DNA of 34,454 nucleotides from an uncultured Bacteroidia bacterium (GTDB taxonomy: Bacteria > Bacteroidota > Bacteroidia > Bacteroidales > Prolixibacteraceae), in contig CAIYPA010000345.1 in NCBI GenBank assembly GCA_903927965.1, positions 1 to 34,454 of the forward strand. Reading direction: 5' to 3'. A program made the translations under genes and the position numbers. Shown here piece after piece: positions 5,748 to 14,473 of the stretch. Position 1 is the first letter of the stretch. The number at the start of each line of letters is the position of its first letter. The notes beneath the pieces were generated by a model. The model made no database searches and had not been told where the DNA came from. It saw only the letters and a program-made list of their open reading frames with translations.

Positions 5748-8255
5748 TTAAATATTCTGTAAAAATGCCACCAGATTGATTTCCCGGCTGAGGTCGAATT
5801 TTTGCCGCAGCCGCAAACGGGCTTTCTTGAGCGCTTCGTCAGATTGGAACGTAATTTGGGCGATATCTTTGTTGCTCATGTTCAATTTTAAGAAAGCACA
5901 GATCTTGCGGTCGTTCGCCGTAAGGGTCGGAAATTGGATATTCAGCTTTTCGTAAAACGATTTGTGCACCTTTTCAAACAAGATCTCAAACTCGTCCCAG
6001 TTCGAGTTGTAGGAAATCCGCTTGTAATCGGAAATCAACGAACTGATCATTTGCTTGCCAGCAGGGTTCGTGTTCTCTTCGATCCCGGTCAACCGTTCAA
6101 TGGTTTGGGCATCGCGCTCTGAGTTTTGCAATAATTTCAAGGTTGCGGCAGTCACCGATTTTTGATTGGAATCGAGTTCGCTGTTTATCCTTTCGATTTC
6201 CATTGCCTGCAGTTGCGCTTTCTCGGCTTCAATCTCCCGAAGTGCCTGTTCTGCTTTTTTGCGTTCGGTAATGTCGTCACTGCAAACAATCAAACCTTTT
6301 ATATCATGATGTTGAAGATAAGGAATATAGGTGGTTTGCAAGATCCGCTGTTCGCCATCTTCCCGAACCAAGGAATTCTCATAAACAACGGTATTCCCCT
6401 CCAAAGTCCTGACAATATTGGGAAGTGCCCTCTCATAACTGTCACAACTTAGGATTTCCTTTACATTTCTCCCTTGTATCTCAGTTTTTTGTCGGTTAAA
6501 AATGCGGGCATATCCGTTATTTGCGAACTTGTATTCCAGATCGTTGTTGATCAAGGAGATAAATACCGGAACATTGTCTGTGATCTGTATCAGCAAATTT
6601 TCCCGCTCTTCGACCAACTCCTTTGTAATGACGAGCTGTTCGTTGGAGACTGTCAACTCTTCATTGATCGTATGGTATTCTTCGTTTAAATCTTCAATTT
6701 CACGTTTCTGTTTGGTAAGCAACAGATTGGTTTTGTGCTTAAACCAGTACGACCGAATCAAGAAGATAGCTAGCAATGACATCAGTATAAAACCAATGAT
6801 CAAAGAAAAAATGATAATCCGTTGTTGCTTTTTTTCTGCTGCCTGTAAGGCATCCTTCTTCTGCTGCTCAAGGGTCATGCTCTGCTTCTCTTTTTCTAAT
6901 TCATAGGTAAATTCCAGTTCTGCTATTTTCTTGACATTCTTTTGATTGTGAACGCTGTCATTGATCTCGGTATAAAGTTTGTGGTGGATGTAGGCATTCT
7001 CGTAATCATAAATTGCTGCATATATTTCAGAAAGCTGTTTGTGGATATCGTTTTGGGAATCCATTAATTTCAACTCGTCGGCGAGGGCTAGGCCTTTTAA
7101 AGTGCTTGCCAGTGCGAATCCGTATTTTTTTTGTTTCATATAGATTGTGCCGATTTTATAGGCTATTTCACTAGCCGGGCGTTTTCCTCCGGTTGCTTCT
7201 GATAATTTTAAAGCCTTTTGGTAACTTTCCAATGCCCTTTCAAAATCATTTTGCTTAATATAGACGTCACCCAAATAAATCAGAACGGTTAAGGTAATCT
7301 CCTCATCATTAATTTTTTCGCTAATTTCCAGAGCTTTTCGAAAATACTCCAGGCATTTCATGTCGTTCATTTTCTTGTAAACAGAACCGATATTTGCATA
7401 TCCTGATGATATCTTTCGCTGATCTTTTAATTCTTCGGCAATTTTCATCGCCCTTCCGTAATAATCAAATGCCTTTGGATAATCGGACAACAACATATAA
7501 ATGTTCCCAATATTGTTTACACCGGTAAACGTTGTAATTGGATCATTGAGCTTCTCTTTGATTTTTAGGTTCTTCTGAAAATATTCAAGAGCCTGGGGAT
7601 AATTTCCACGATAGGCAAAAATGATCCCCAAACCATTTAAGCAAGTGCCTTCCATAACCTCGTCTGTATGTTCTTCAGCTATTTTTAGTGCTTTCTGATA
7701 CTCAACTATGGATGCCTCATAGTTGTCGATCTTCCGATAAGCAATGGCCAGGTTGATCAGCGACTTTGCCATCTCTATCTGGTCGTTTTGTTCTTCAGAG
7801 ATTTTAACAGCTTCCTTAAAACTTGCAATGGCCAGTGAATCCCGATTCTGCGCTTTGTAATTGTTCCCAAGACTGGTCAGATATTTTACAATTCCTGTTT
7901 TATAATTGATTTCCTTGGCAGTTTTCACTGCTTTCTGGAAGTAATCAATTGCCATAGGCTTGTCAGACTTAGCATAAGATAATCCAATTATCCACAGACT
8001 TTCAGCCTTTCCTTTCGGGAATTTTAGTTTGTCGGCCAATTCACCTGCCTGAGTGGCATATTCCCGCCTTTTATTTGCATCATCAACATAAATAGCCGCG
8101 TTCTTGTTGAGTAAATTTACCCTGACCGTGTCTTCCACGAGATGGGCATTTAATAGATTTTGGAGGCTATCTGCTCTGATATTCAGTGCATTACTTGAAT
8201 GAACGGCAACCGTTGTTAAAAATATGAGGATGGACAATCGTAGCAGCTTCTTCAT
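5748..8255 (-). CDS. TPR-PAS-HTH membrane-anchored regulator
   Basis: The 835-residue protein has a signal sequence (1-23), about eight to nine tetratricopeptide repeats (roughly 80-430, for example YFQKAVKTAKE and YQKALKIAEE), a transmembrane helix at 480-500, a coiled coil (505-555) and a PAS sensor domain (about 555-665, ending in the PAC-like DDITERKKAEQ). The C-terminus is a LuxR/GerE-like helix-turn-helix (about 778-826: LTANDRKICAFLKLNMSNKDIAQ). No histidine-kinase motifs are present. The topology puts the TPRs in the periplasm and the PAS-HTH part in the cytoplasm, so it is likely a one-component membrane regulator. The ligand and target genes are unknown. It stands alone, with 123 bases separating it from the next gene. 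Confidence 0.8.
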   Translation of the reverse strand: MKKLLRLSILIFLTTVAVHSSNALNIRADSLQNLLNAHLVEDTVRVNLLNKNAAIYVDDANKRREYATQAGELADKLKFPKGKAESLWIIGLSYAKSDKPMAIDYFQKAVKTAKEINYKTGIVKYLTSLGNNYKAQNRDSLAIASFKEAVKISEEQNDQIEMAKSLINLAIAYRKIDNYEASIVEYQKALKIAEEHTDEVMEGTCLNGLGIIFAYRGNYPQALEYFQKNLKIKEKLNDPITTFTGVNNIGNIYMLLSDYPKAFDYYGRAMKIAEELKDQRKISSGYANIGSVYKKMNDMKCLEYFRKALEISEKINDEEITLTVLIYLGDVYIKQNDFERALESYQKALKLSEATGGKRPASEIAYKIGTIYMKQKKYGFALASTLKGLALADELKLMDSQNDIHKQLSEIYAAIYDYENAYIHHKLYTEINDSVHNQKNVKKIAELEFTYELEKEKQSMTLEQQKKDALQAAEKKQQRIIIFSLIIGFILMSLLAIFLIRSYWFKHKTNLLLTKQKREIEDLNEEYHTINEELTVSNEQLVITKELVEERENLLIQITDNVPVFISLINNDLEYKFANNGYARIFNRQKTEIQGRNVKEILSCDSYERALPNIVRTLEGNTVVYENSLVREDGEQRILQTTYIPYLQHHDIKGLIVCSDDITERKKAEQALREIEAEKAQLQAMEIERINSELDSNQKSVTAATLKLLQNSERDAQTIERLTGIEENTNPAGKQMISSLISDYKRISYNSNWDEFEILFEKVHKSFYEKLNIQFPTLTANDRKICAFLKLNMSNKDIAQITFQSDEALKKARLRLRQKFDLSREINLVAFLQNI

Positions 8256-8378
8256 TAATTAAAATTTTGGCCAAAGTAAACCATTTTTCAAAGAAAGAAG
8301 CTGTTTTCATTAGCTAACTGATAAAATCTATTCTGTTTATCATACATCAAAACCAACCCAAAATTCTAACCTGACCCA

Positions 8379-9884
8379 TCAATTGCCTGGCTGTTTGATT
8401 GTCACTTTTCCGAGGAGTTGATCGATCTGTGCCATGATATCTTTTGAACGTCCGGCCCGTGCATTGACCAGTTTCCCATTTTGGTCAACCAGGACATGTG
8501 TTGGGGCAAAGTTTATTTTATACGGCCTAATATTTTCGTTCAGGAATTGTTTTTCAGCAACAACATGGATTCCCGGAAATGGTTTGTTAAGAAATTTGGC
8601 GAATTGCATATTTTTACCTGCAATGAATGTTTTCCAGTCGTCAATGTTCTTGTCATTGTATTCAAGCGCAACATAAAGAAATACAACCGGTTGATCATTA
8701 TATTTCTTCTGAAGTTCCAGCGCATCGGGGATCTCCTCAATGCAAGGAGAACACCATGTTCCCCAGAAATCGATGTAAACGACTTTGCCTTTAAAATCAC
8801 TTAAGCGAATGATCTTCCCTGTGGAATCCGGCAATTCAATATTTGGAGCAACCATTCCTGGTGCCAAAGCAAAATAATCTGCAACGTTATTTTCAAAAAG
8901 CAAGCGGTCATTTTCAATGAAAAACAAGGTTTTCATCTTTTCATTGAAGGTTTTCAGATCGTCAAAAAAGGTCGTTTCCATTAATCCAAAAGAGTAATCT
9001 TTAATTGTGCTCAACGCCAGAAAGTCGGTCCAGGGACTTTTTGCCTGAAGTTCGATGAAGTTCTGTTTCCATGCCAGGTTTTCTTTCCACCATACAGAGT
9101 CGTTTTTGTCTTTAAATGAAGCCCTTGCCTTCTTTGTAAGAAAATCCCCGGCGAATAACCTGGCTGCCGTACTATTGCAAAACTCAGGATCAAAATTCAA
9201 TTGGGTCATAAAGGAAAAATAAGACGGATCAGGATAGAAGTAATCAAATTTCTCAGACATGATGTAATTTCTCCGTTCAAGGTGGCGGAGTAGTATTGAG
9301 GCCATTTCAGCAGTGATCACCTTTTTAAAATGGCTTTTTAGATTTTCAGGTGTTGAATTATTTGAAGACAATTGTGCAAACCTGGCATATTGAAGGCTGT
9401 TAATAAACTGTTTGAACAGAAGCTCGGTTTTGAACCTGTTGCTATTGATCACCTTATCAAAAACCCTATCATTTGGAAAAACCTGATAATCAGACATTAA
9501 ATAATCAAGCTTATCAGACCCTCTGCCGCTTATCAATAATTTTGGTTTTTCGTCCCACGATGATTGCTGAATATGGATGGAGTCCCCTGCCTCCAGATAG
9601 ATATCATATTTAAGTACATGATAATTGTTGTTCCTGATGACCTGATAAAACCCGGGTTTAATCTGGTCGCTTCTGAATAGAAAATTCCCGAGACTATCGG
9701 TTTCTGCAGTCGCAAGGGTCGGCTTGCTTTCAAGCCCGGGGAAATAATTCTCGATTGCAATTAGCTTCAACGTGCTGTTTCTGGAATCGGGTATCCGACC
9801 CGAGAGCACTGTGTAATTTTCTTTTTTTCCACAAGAACAAAATGTGAACACAACGACAGTAACCAAAAAGATGTTGATTTTCAT
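8379..9884 (-). CDS. TlpA-like thiol-disulfide oxidoreductase lipoprotein
   Basis: The 501-residue protein begins with a lipoprotein-type signal (VVFTFCSCGKK, Cys at 16 or 18). An N-terminal DUF4369-like region follows (about 23-120: VLSGRIPDSRNSTLKLIAI... GDSIHIQ), then a long helical section. A thioredoxin fold of the AhpC/TSA-TlpA type starts at about 345 (APNIELPDSTGKIIRLSDFKGKVVYIDFWGTWC). The active-site pair is Cys378-Ser-Pro-Cys381. It probably reduces or isomerises disulfides in the periplasm while tethered to a membrane. Such lipoproteins are numerous in Bacteroidota and their individual substrates are generally unknown. Confidence 0.85.
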   Translation of the reverse strand: MKINIFLVTVVVFTFCSCGKKENYTVLSGRIPDSRNSTLKLIAIENYFPGLESKPTLATAETDSLGNFLFRSDQIKPGFYQVIRNNNYHVLKYDIYLEAGDSIHIQQSSWDEKPKLLISGRGSDKLDYLMSDYQVFPNDRVFDKVINSNRFKTELLFKQFINSLQYARFAQLSSNNSTPENLKSHFKKVITAEMASILLRHLERRNYIMSEKFDYFYPDPSYFSFMTQLNFDPEFCNSTAARLFAGDFLTKKARASFKDKNDSVWWKENLAWKQNFIELQAKSPWTDFLALSTIKDYSFGLMETTFFDDLKTFNEKMKTLFFIENDRLLFENNVADYFALAPGMVAPNIELPDSTGKIIRLSDFKGKVVYIDFWGTWCSPCIEEIPDALELQKKYNDQPVVFLYVALEYNDKNIDDWKTFIAGKNMQFAKFLNKPFPGIHVVAEKQFLNENIRPYKINFAPTHVLVDQNGKLVNARAGRSKDIMAQIDQLLGKVTIKQPGN

Positions 9885-9934
9885 AGTATTGTCTATTTAG
9901 GCTATGAATAAATATTCTCGAATTGTACCCCTAA

Positions 9935-9950
9935 ATCCCCTAACAGGGGA
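9935..9950. repeat. CCCC-TAACA-GGGG hairpin
   Basis: A short hairpin upstream of the TlpA-like gene, of the same style as the CCCCTGAAGGGG hairpins elsewhere in the window. Nothing else is evident in 9885-10071. Confidence 0.4.
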
Positions 9951-10071
9951 CTTAAGTATCTGCCACAAATTCAATGCTCCCCTTTTTTGCATGTCCAGAA
10001 GTATGGGGAGATCATGGGTTTTAAATAAGGACATTTAATTGTCTTCAAAACTTAATCGGCTGAAATTTATT

Positions 10072-10515
10072 TCACTTTTCCAATAATTCTCCCAAAATTC
10101 CAATTGAAGTGGCTATGCATTTTTCACAAACAGTTTCAGAGAGTTTGTTTTCCTTCATGTAGGTTTGGCCCTCATTAGTTTTTAAATCACAGTATAGCAA
10201 GGAGCTACAATGAATTGAGCCATGGACGGATTGAAATTTCTTACTGAATTTTTGAATCATGGAATAGATTTCCTCTTTCTTGTCCTTGTTATCTGCAAAT
10301 CTATTGGAATTGTAAATGCCAAGGACCATAAAAGACCCTGTCACTGCCCCACAGGTTTCCTGAAGTCTTCCCATTCCTCCGCCAAAGCCACAAGAAATGC
10401 TCATAGCAAGGTTATTATCCAAACTCAATTCGTCCGAATATGCTGACAATACCGCCTGTGCGCAATTTGCCCCCGATCTGAAAGCTATAATTGCTTTGTC
10501 TTCTTTTGACTCCAT
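10072..10515 (-). CDS. C_GCAxxG_C_C family redox protein
   Basis: From the ATG at 10515 the protein has 147 residues and begins MESKEDKAIIAFRSGANCAQ. It matches the C_GCAxxG_C_C family signature: GANCAQAVL (16-23), SCGFGGGMGR (41-50), ETCGAVTG (53-60), HCSSLLYCD (102-110) and a C-terminal CEKC (130-133). The conserved cysteines suggest redox activity or metal/cluster binding, but the family's biochemistry is poorly defined. A longer frame exists to a TTG at 10581, but that lies inside the predicted promoter, so the ATG is preferred. Confidence 0.85.
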   Translation of the reverse strand: MESKEDKAIIAFRSGANCAQAVLSAYSDELSLDNNLAMSISCGFGGGMGRLQETCGAVTGSFMVLGIYNSNRFADNKDKKEEIYSMIQKFSKKFQSVHGSIHCSSLLYCDLKTNEGQTYMKENKLSETVCEKCIATSIGILGELLEK

Positions 10516-10578
10516 GATCTTTAGTTTTAAAATGGTTTTTGCTTCAATTTCCAGTTCATTTTCTTTATGATGGAAAGA

Positions 10579-10586
10579 CAAATTTA
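10579..10586 (-). promoter_or_regulatory. -7 promoter box for the C_GCAxxG_C_C gene
   Basis: TAAATTTG on the minus strand matches TAnnTTTG. No clear -33 TTG is at the right spacing. Transcription would begin near 10573, leaving a leader of about 58 bases and supporting the ATG at 10515. Confidence 0.45.
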
Positions 10587-11093
10587 AGTAAAATAAATAA
10601 GGGAATAAGGTTTTTTGTAGTCTGGAAAGTTTCAGGATTACTAAGGTTTGTTCGGCAAAAATAAGGTTAAAAACAGCTATAGTTTGTCCTAATCCTTATT
10701 TCCTATATTTTTGACTTACTACAGGGAATTCCCGATAGTTCAAACCTGGAAAGAAAAATCCTTATTTTCCTTTTTCCTCCACCTTAATAGCTTGATGCAG
10801 GACAGAGTATCCGACTTTATTTACCTTATTTTCTGTTCTTTAATCTCTATTTCACTTACATGGAAAATCTTGAACTTTGTTATAGTGTCCGGGTGACTGC
10901 TGTTGCGTTTTATAGTCACAGGGACACTGCCTCCTCAAGTTTGTTTGTTCGTAATCAATCTAAAATGAATCCTCAAATTTCTTTATTGTCCCAAAATAAG
11001 CCCGGACCACGAACAGCCAGCCGCGAGTTTTCAGTTGCCAGCCGCTTAAAATAATGGAACCATGAACACCCAGCCGCAAGTCGCCAGCCGCCC
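10587..11093. other. Intergenic region with a long hairpin and GCCAGCCGC repeats
   Basis: No gene is supported here. A hairpin lies at 10884-10928: AGTGTCC pairs with GGACACT and GTGACT with AGTCAC, with a GG/AG internal mismatch and a 15-base loop. Variants of GCCAGCCGC / GTTGCCAGCCGC recur between 11013 and 11094, ending at the stop codon of the GH106 gene. A similar AGCCAGTTGCCAACCGCC lies just past the stop codon of the TPR regulator (5727-5744). Confidence 0.5.
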
Positions 11094-14000
11094 TTATTTT
11101 CCCACCTCAACCTCCTTAACCGCAACAATCTCCACCGGTCCAATTAATCCGGATGCGGGGATTGGTTTAAAACCAAATTCACGGGGCAGATCTTTGGTCA
11201 CTTTTGCGTTTCCAAATCGTGGGACCAAATCTTCGGGGACGGGTGGTGCTTCTGTCATTGAAGCAATCCGGTTGATCAGCGTATTGGTTACGAGGATAAC
11301 CATGTGATTGCTCCCCGGTTTTACCATTCCTGTCACTTCAAGTTTCTGGCCACGCATCCAGGCAATCCCAACATTCTGATTGTTCAAAGTGACATCAGCA
11401 ATGTTCCCGACCTTTCCCAAATCGAGGAATAACCTGATTCCTTTGGTTAGGTATTCCACCGGAAGGTTGAAATCAATTTCATAACGGCCTGTTCCACTGA
11501 AATTTCGTATGGTTGGAACGTCGGACCATGAAGTCAGCAATCCGGTTGTTTTGTTGTAAGCTGGAAAATCAGGTCCGCTCAACGTCATTTTCCAGTTTCC
11601 TGAAACCAGGTAAGACGCAGGAATCCCGGAAACAAGGGTGCTGCTTGTCTTCTCTTCATTTCCCAACTGAATCACAGTATTAAAAGTTCCATTATGATCC
11701 ACCAATGCCTTTATTCCAGTTTTTGATGCCGACACAATCTCTTTAAAATCGGTCTTCGTGACATAAAGTTCAGGTTGCCCCGGTGAAAATTCCAAAAACA
11801 TTGATTCGTAAGGTGATAGATTGATTGGGACAGTTATCCCATCTTTGGTTTCACTGAATCGAAAAACGGAAGTGATTTCGCCATTGTACGGGTTCCATCT
11901 GCGGATGATTTTGTTTTTTGTCCTGAAGGTGACAGGGATTGTACTTTGCTTGTCCTGCACATTGGAAACAAAATAGATCTCCTTGTCACCCAATTTGCGG
12001 TGCAAAAAAGTAAGTCCCTCGTTTTTGCGCAATCCTTCAAACGCAAAATCGATCCCGAAATCGGGGGCAATGTGGTGCCTGATCGTTTCAAGGAAAGGAT
12101 CGAGGGCACTGCTTCTCTTGTCCCACCAGATCTGCCTGTCGATCACATTTTTAATTTGGTAGGTAACACCTTTCCTATACGTGTTCCTTAAAACTCCTTC
12201 TGTCGGTTTGGGTTCCTGTAAACCAAAAGGATTATCGGTACGGTTTTCGGGGAATTTGGGCTTGTTGAACAGGCTATTTGTCAGCTCTTTAACCTTTTGA
12301 TCTGATTCACTGTAATTTAAAAAACCAGTCGATTTTTCGGGAAGCCTTTCGAGTGCGATCACCACTCCCCCACTCTCCACATATTTTTCGATAAACTGAA
12401 GGGTTCTTAAAGGAATTGTCTCCATATTGGGAAGGATCAGGATTTTGTATTCCATGTTCCTGATTTTGATCCTACCCGATGCGATCTGTGCGAAATTATG
12501 CAAGGCGTCATCATTGATCAGGTCATAATCATATCCATTGGATATTAGCAAATTACCTAGTTCTCCCCAATCAAATTCACGGGTCCACTTTCGCGGGTTC
12601 AACACATTGATCGCCCATTGATTGGCCAAAGGCGAATAGAGCGCAATGTCGGGGGCAAAATCACCCTGCCGTAAAAGGTATGAACTGCGTGCGATGTATT
12701 CTGCCAACTTTGGGTAGTACTTCCACCACACGTTTTGAGGTTGGATATAAGCCGCAAAAGGGAGCGACCTTGTTGGGGAGACGTTTTTTTCGGGCGAAAA
12801 GTTAAAACCGTGGTTGTAGAATTTCGTAGCTCCTGAAAGTAAATAGCCATCGCTTGCAATCTTGAGTTCTTCCAGCGATTCGCGGTAACGTTCCCAATGG
12901 ATAAATGTGTAAACCTCGGCAGACACAACAGGACGGCCATAAAGGTGTGCTCCGGAAGCCACATATTTTTTGGGACCAATCCGAGTATCGAACCAGTCGG
13001 CTGCATCCTTCTCGCCCGCTGTGATTTCCATTTCGGGAATATGGGTCATGCCCGATGCCTGGATAATATCGGTGTTGAAACCGTAAGCCTGTATCCGACC
13101 CTTGATATGATGGGTCTCGCACCATCCCAAAAAAGTCTTAAAAAACACGTTGAGCCCGGTCGTATGCAGAAATTCATTGACGTCATACCTGATCTTTGGC
13201 GAAATATCACCCACCTCCCACCAGATCGCTGGCAGAAAAGGTGTCAGGTTGTAACCTTTCTCTTTCTGAAATGCCTCCAGCAAACCTATTGACCAATTGA
13301 TGCCGCTTGCAAGGTTGGCCAGTTCAAAACTGTCGGCAAACAGCGACTCGACGGTTTTACCAAACTCATCGCCAAAAGCCGCAACAAATTTGTTCCCAAG
13401 GTAATCGCAATAACCCTCCATCGCACTTTTGCTGAAATGGTCAACGGCATTGCTGATCCCGTTCTTTTTGAGCCAGAAAGCCATTAACCGCCACTCCCCT
13501 TCCGGGACTTGCCAGGTAATTTTGTTTCCAACAACCTTCATTGTAAGGTTAACGAGCGAGTTTTTGTCGATTTTGCCATCCTTTTCAATTTTGCCAGCCA
13601 TCACAGCCAATAAGGTTTCGTTTCCGTCCAACTTTGGGGAGTACTGTTCCCATGACCGTTTTGTTTTTGTAAGATCGTCGGGTAACGGACCATTATAGGT
13701 CTGATTTCCTGACAAGTTGATAAAAGTGGGGACCATATCCTTGCTTTTATCGGTCTCCTTTACCCATTCGCCACCTATGATCCAACCCGGTCCGCCAAAA
13801 TTGAGCGAAACCTCCATCCCCAACCGTTTGGCTTCCTTGACTGTATGTTTCAGCATCTCCATGAACTCATCTGATAAATATGGGATATTCCCTTTTTCAT
13901 AGACCGGCTCCATCGAGATCTGCTCCACTCCACGGATTCCATGGCTGCGCATCTCCTCCAGTTCATGGGTAATCTCCTCCTTCGAAACCGGATTGCCAGG

Positions 14001-14135
14001 CCACCACCAGCGCGTATGGGGCCAGCAATCTGCCGGTGGATTTTTGAAATTCGCTTCTATCGTGGATGGACTTTGGGCAAAAGTGAGTGACCCCATATAA
14101 AGGAAAATCAGCAGAAAAAAGGAAATTGTCTTCAT
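11094..14135 (-). CDS. Secreted glycoside hydrolase, GH106-like (alpha-L-rhamnosidase type)
   Basis: From the ATG at 14135 the protein has 1013 residues with a clear signal peptide (MKTISFFLLIFLYMGSLTFAQ). An upstream in-frame start at 14177 would add 14 residues and bury the signal, so it is rejected. The N-terminus has FKNPPADCWPHTRWWWPGNPVSKEEITHEL (about 30-59) and GIRGVEQISMEPVY, the opening of the Glyco_hydro_106 (PF17132) family. A TIM-barrel-like region follows, and late galactose-binding-like beta domains (GRYEIDFNLPVEYLTKGIRLFLDLG). Characterised GH106 members release alpha-linked L-rhamnose. The substrate here is not proven, and no SusC/SusD genes are adjacent. Confidence 0.75.
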   Translation of the reverse strand: MKTISFFLLIFLYMGSLTFAQSPSTIEANFKNPPADCWPHTRWWWPGNPVSKEEITHELEEMRSHGIRGVEQISMEPVYEKGNIPYLSDEFMEMLKHTVKEAKRLGMEVSLNFGGPGWIIGGEWVKETDKSKDMVPTFINLSGNQTYNGPLPDDLTKTKRSWEQYSPKLDGNETLLAVMAGKIEKDGKIDKNSLVNLTMKVVGNKITWQVPEGEWRLMAFWLKKNGISNAVDHFSKSAMEGYCDYLGNKFVAAFGDEFGKTVESLFADSFELANLASGINWSIGLLEAFQKEKGYNLTPFLPAIWWEVGDISPKIRYDVNEFLHTTGLNVFFKTFLGWCETHHIKGRIQAYGFNTDIIQASGMTHIPEMEITAGEKDAADWFDTRIGPKKYVASGAHLYGRPVVSAEVYTFIHWERYRESLEELKIASDGYLLSGATKFYNHGFNFSPEKNVSPTRSLPFAAYIQPQNVWWKYYPKLAEYIARSSYLLRQGDFAPDIALYSPLANQWAINVLNPRKWTREFDWGELGNLLISNGYDYDLINDDALHNFAQIASGRIKIRNMEYKILILPNMETIPLRTLQFIEKYVESGGVVIALERLPEKSTGFLNYSESDQKVKELTNSLFNKPKFPENRTDNPFGLQEPKPTEGVLRNTYRKGVTYQIKNVIDRQIWWDKRSSALDPFLETIRHHIAPDFGIDFAFEGLRKNEGLTFLHRKLGDKEIYFVSNVQDKQSTIPVTFRTKNKIIRRWNPYNGEITSVFRFSETKDGITVPINLSPYESMFLEFSPGQPELYVTKTDFKEIVSASKTGIKALVDHNGTFNTVIQLGNEEKTSSTLVSGIPASYLVSGNWKMTLSGPDFPAYNKTTGLLTSWSDVPTIRNFSGTGRYEIDFNLPVEYLTKGIRLFLDLGKVGNIADVTLNNQNVGIAWMRGQKLEVTGMVKPGSNHMVILVTNTLINRIASMTEAPPVPEDLVPRFGNAKVTKDLPREFGFKPIPASGLIGPVEIVAVKEVEVGK

Positions 14136-14332
14136 ATTCAAAGCGTTCAGCAAGTTATCGAAATTCGATCCAAACAATCAACATTGTGAGGTAAACAAAG
14201 GAAAGTTATTTTAGGTGAATTGATTGCTGATATTTTGATGGGTTTAGCAAGGAATTAGACGCAAATTACGTTTATTTTAAAGTAAATATTTCTACACCAT
14301 AAAAAGCTTGAGAAATCGCAATTAAAAAAAAC

Positions 14333-14363
14333 TTGATATTTGAATTTTTCTGTTATATCTTTG
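14333..14363 (+). promoter_or_regulatory. Promoter of the candidate small RNA
   Basis: A -33 TTG at 14333-14335 and a -7 box TATCTTTG at 14356-14363 are separated by 20 bases. This is the best match to the Bacteroidota housekeeping promoter in the window. The expected start is about 14369-14371. Confidence 0.7.
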
Positions 14364-14369
14364 CATCGC

Positions 14370-14472
14370 GTGCAGTTTTGGTTGAGAAACCACCTAAACG
14401 CAGTTATCCTGGAGGAAACTCCTTGGGCATTACAGGCTTCCTGTAGTGCAAGAAAGGGCGAAAGCCCTTTTT
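14370..14472 (+). ncRNA. Candidate structured small RNA, about 103 nt, unidentified
   Basis: Between the promoter and a terminator lies about 103 bases with no ATG-led frame that predicts four consecutive hairpins. They are: GGTT-GAGA-AACC (14380-14391), extended by GTTT/AAAC; GGAG-GAAA-CTCC (14411-14422); a 10-bp stem GCATTACAGG/CCTGTAGTGC with a CTT loop (14427-14449, one G-U pair); and the terminator hairpin. Three of the four loops are GNRA tetraloops. It does not fold as 4.5S, 6S, tmRNA or RNase P RNA. It is convergent with the nuclease gene ending at 14473. No known family was recognised. Confidence 0.6.
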
Positions 14473-14473
14473 T
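14453..14473 (+). terminator. Intrinsic terminator of the small RNA
   Basis: AAAGGGC (14453-14459), a GAAA loop and GCCCTTT (14464-14470), then further T residues (T-run 14468-14473), form a textbook rho-independent terminator. It ends at the stop codon of the convergent gene and may also serve that gene weakly. Confidence 0.8.

Noticed and set aside
14370-14472. Identification of the small RNA as 4.5S (SRP) or RNase P RNA because of a GAGGAAACTCC segment resembling the RNase P motif GAGGAAAGTCC
   Set aside because: The length is far too short for RNase P. The SRP apical GGAA loop with its conserved internal loops is absent, and the fold is four small separate hairpins.
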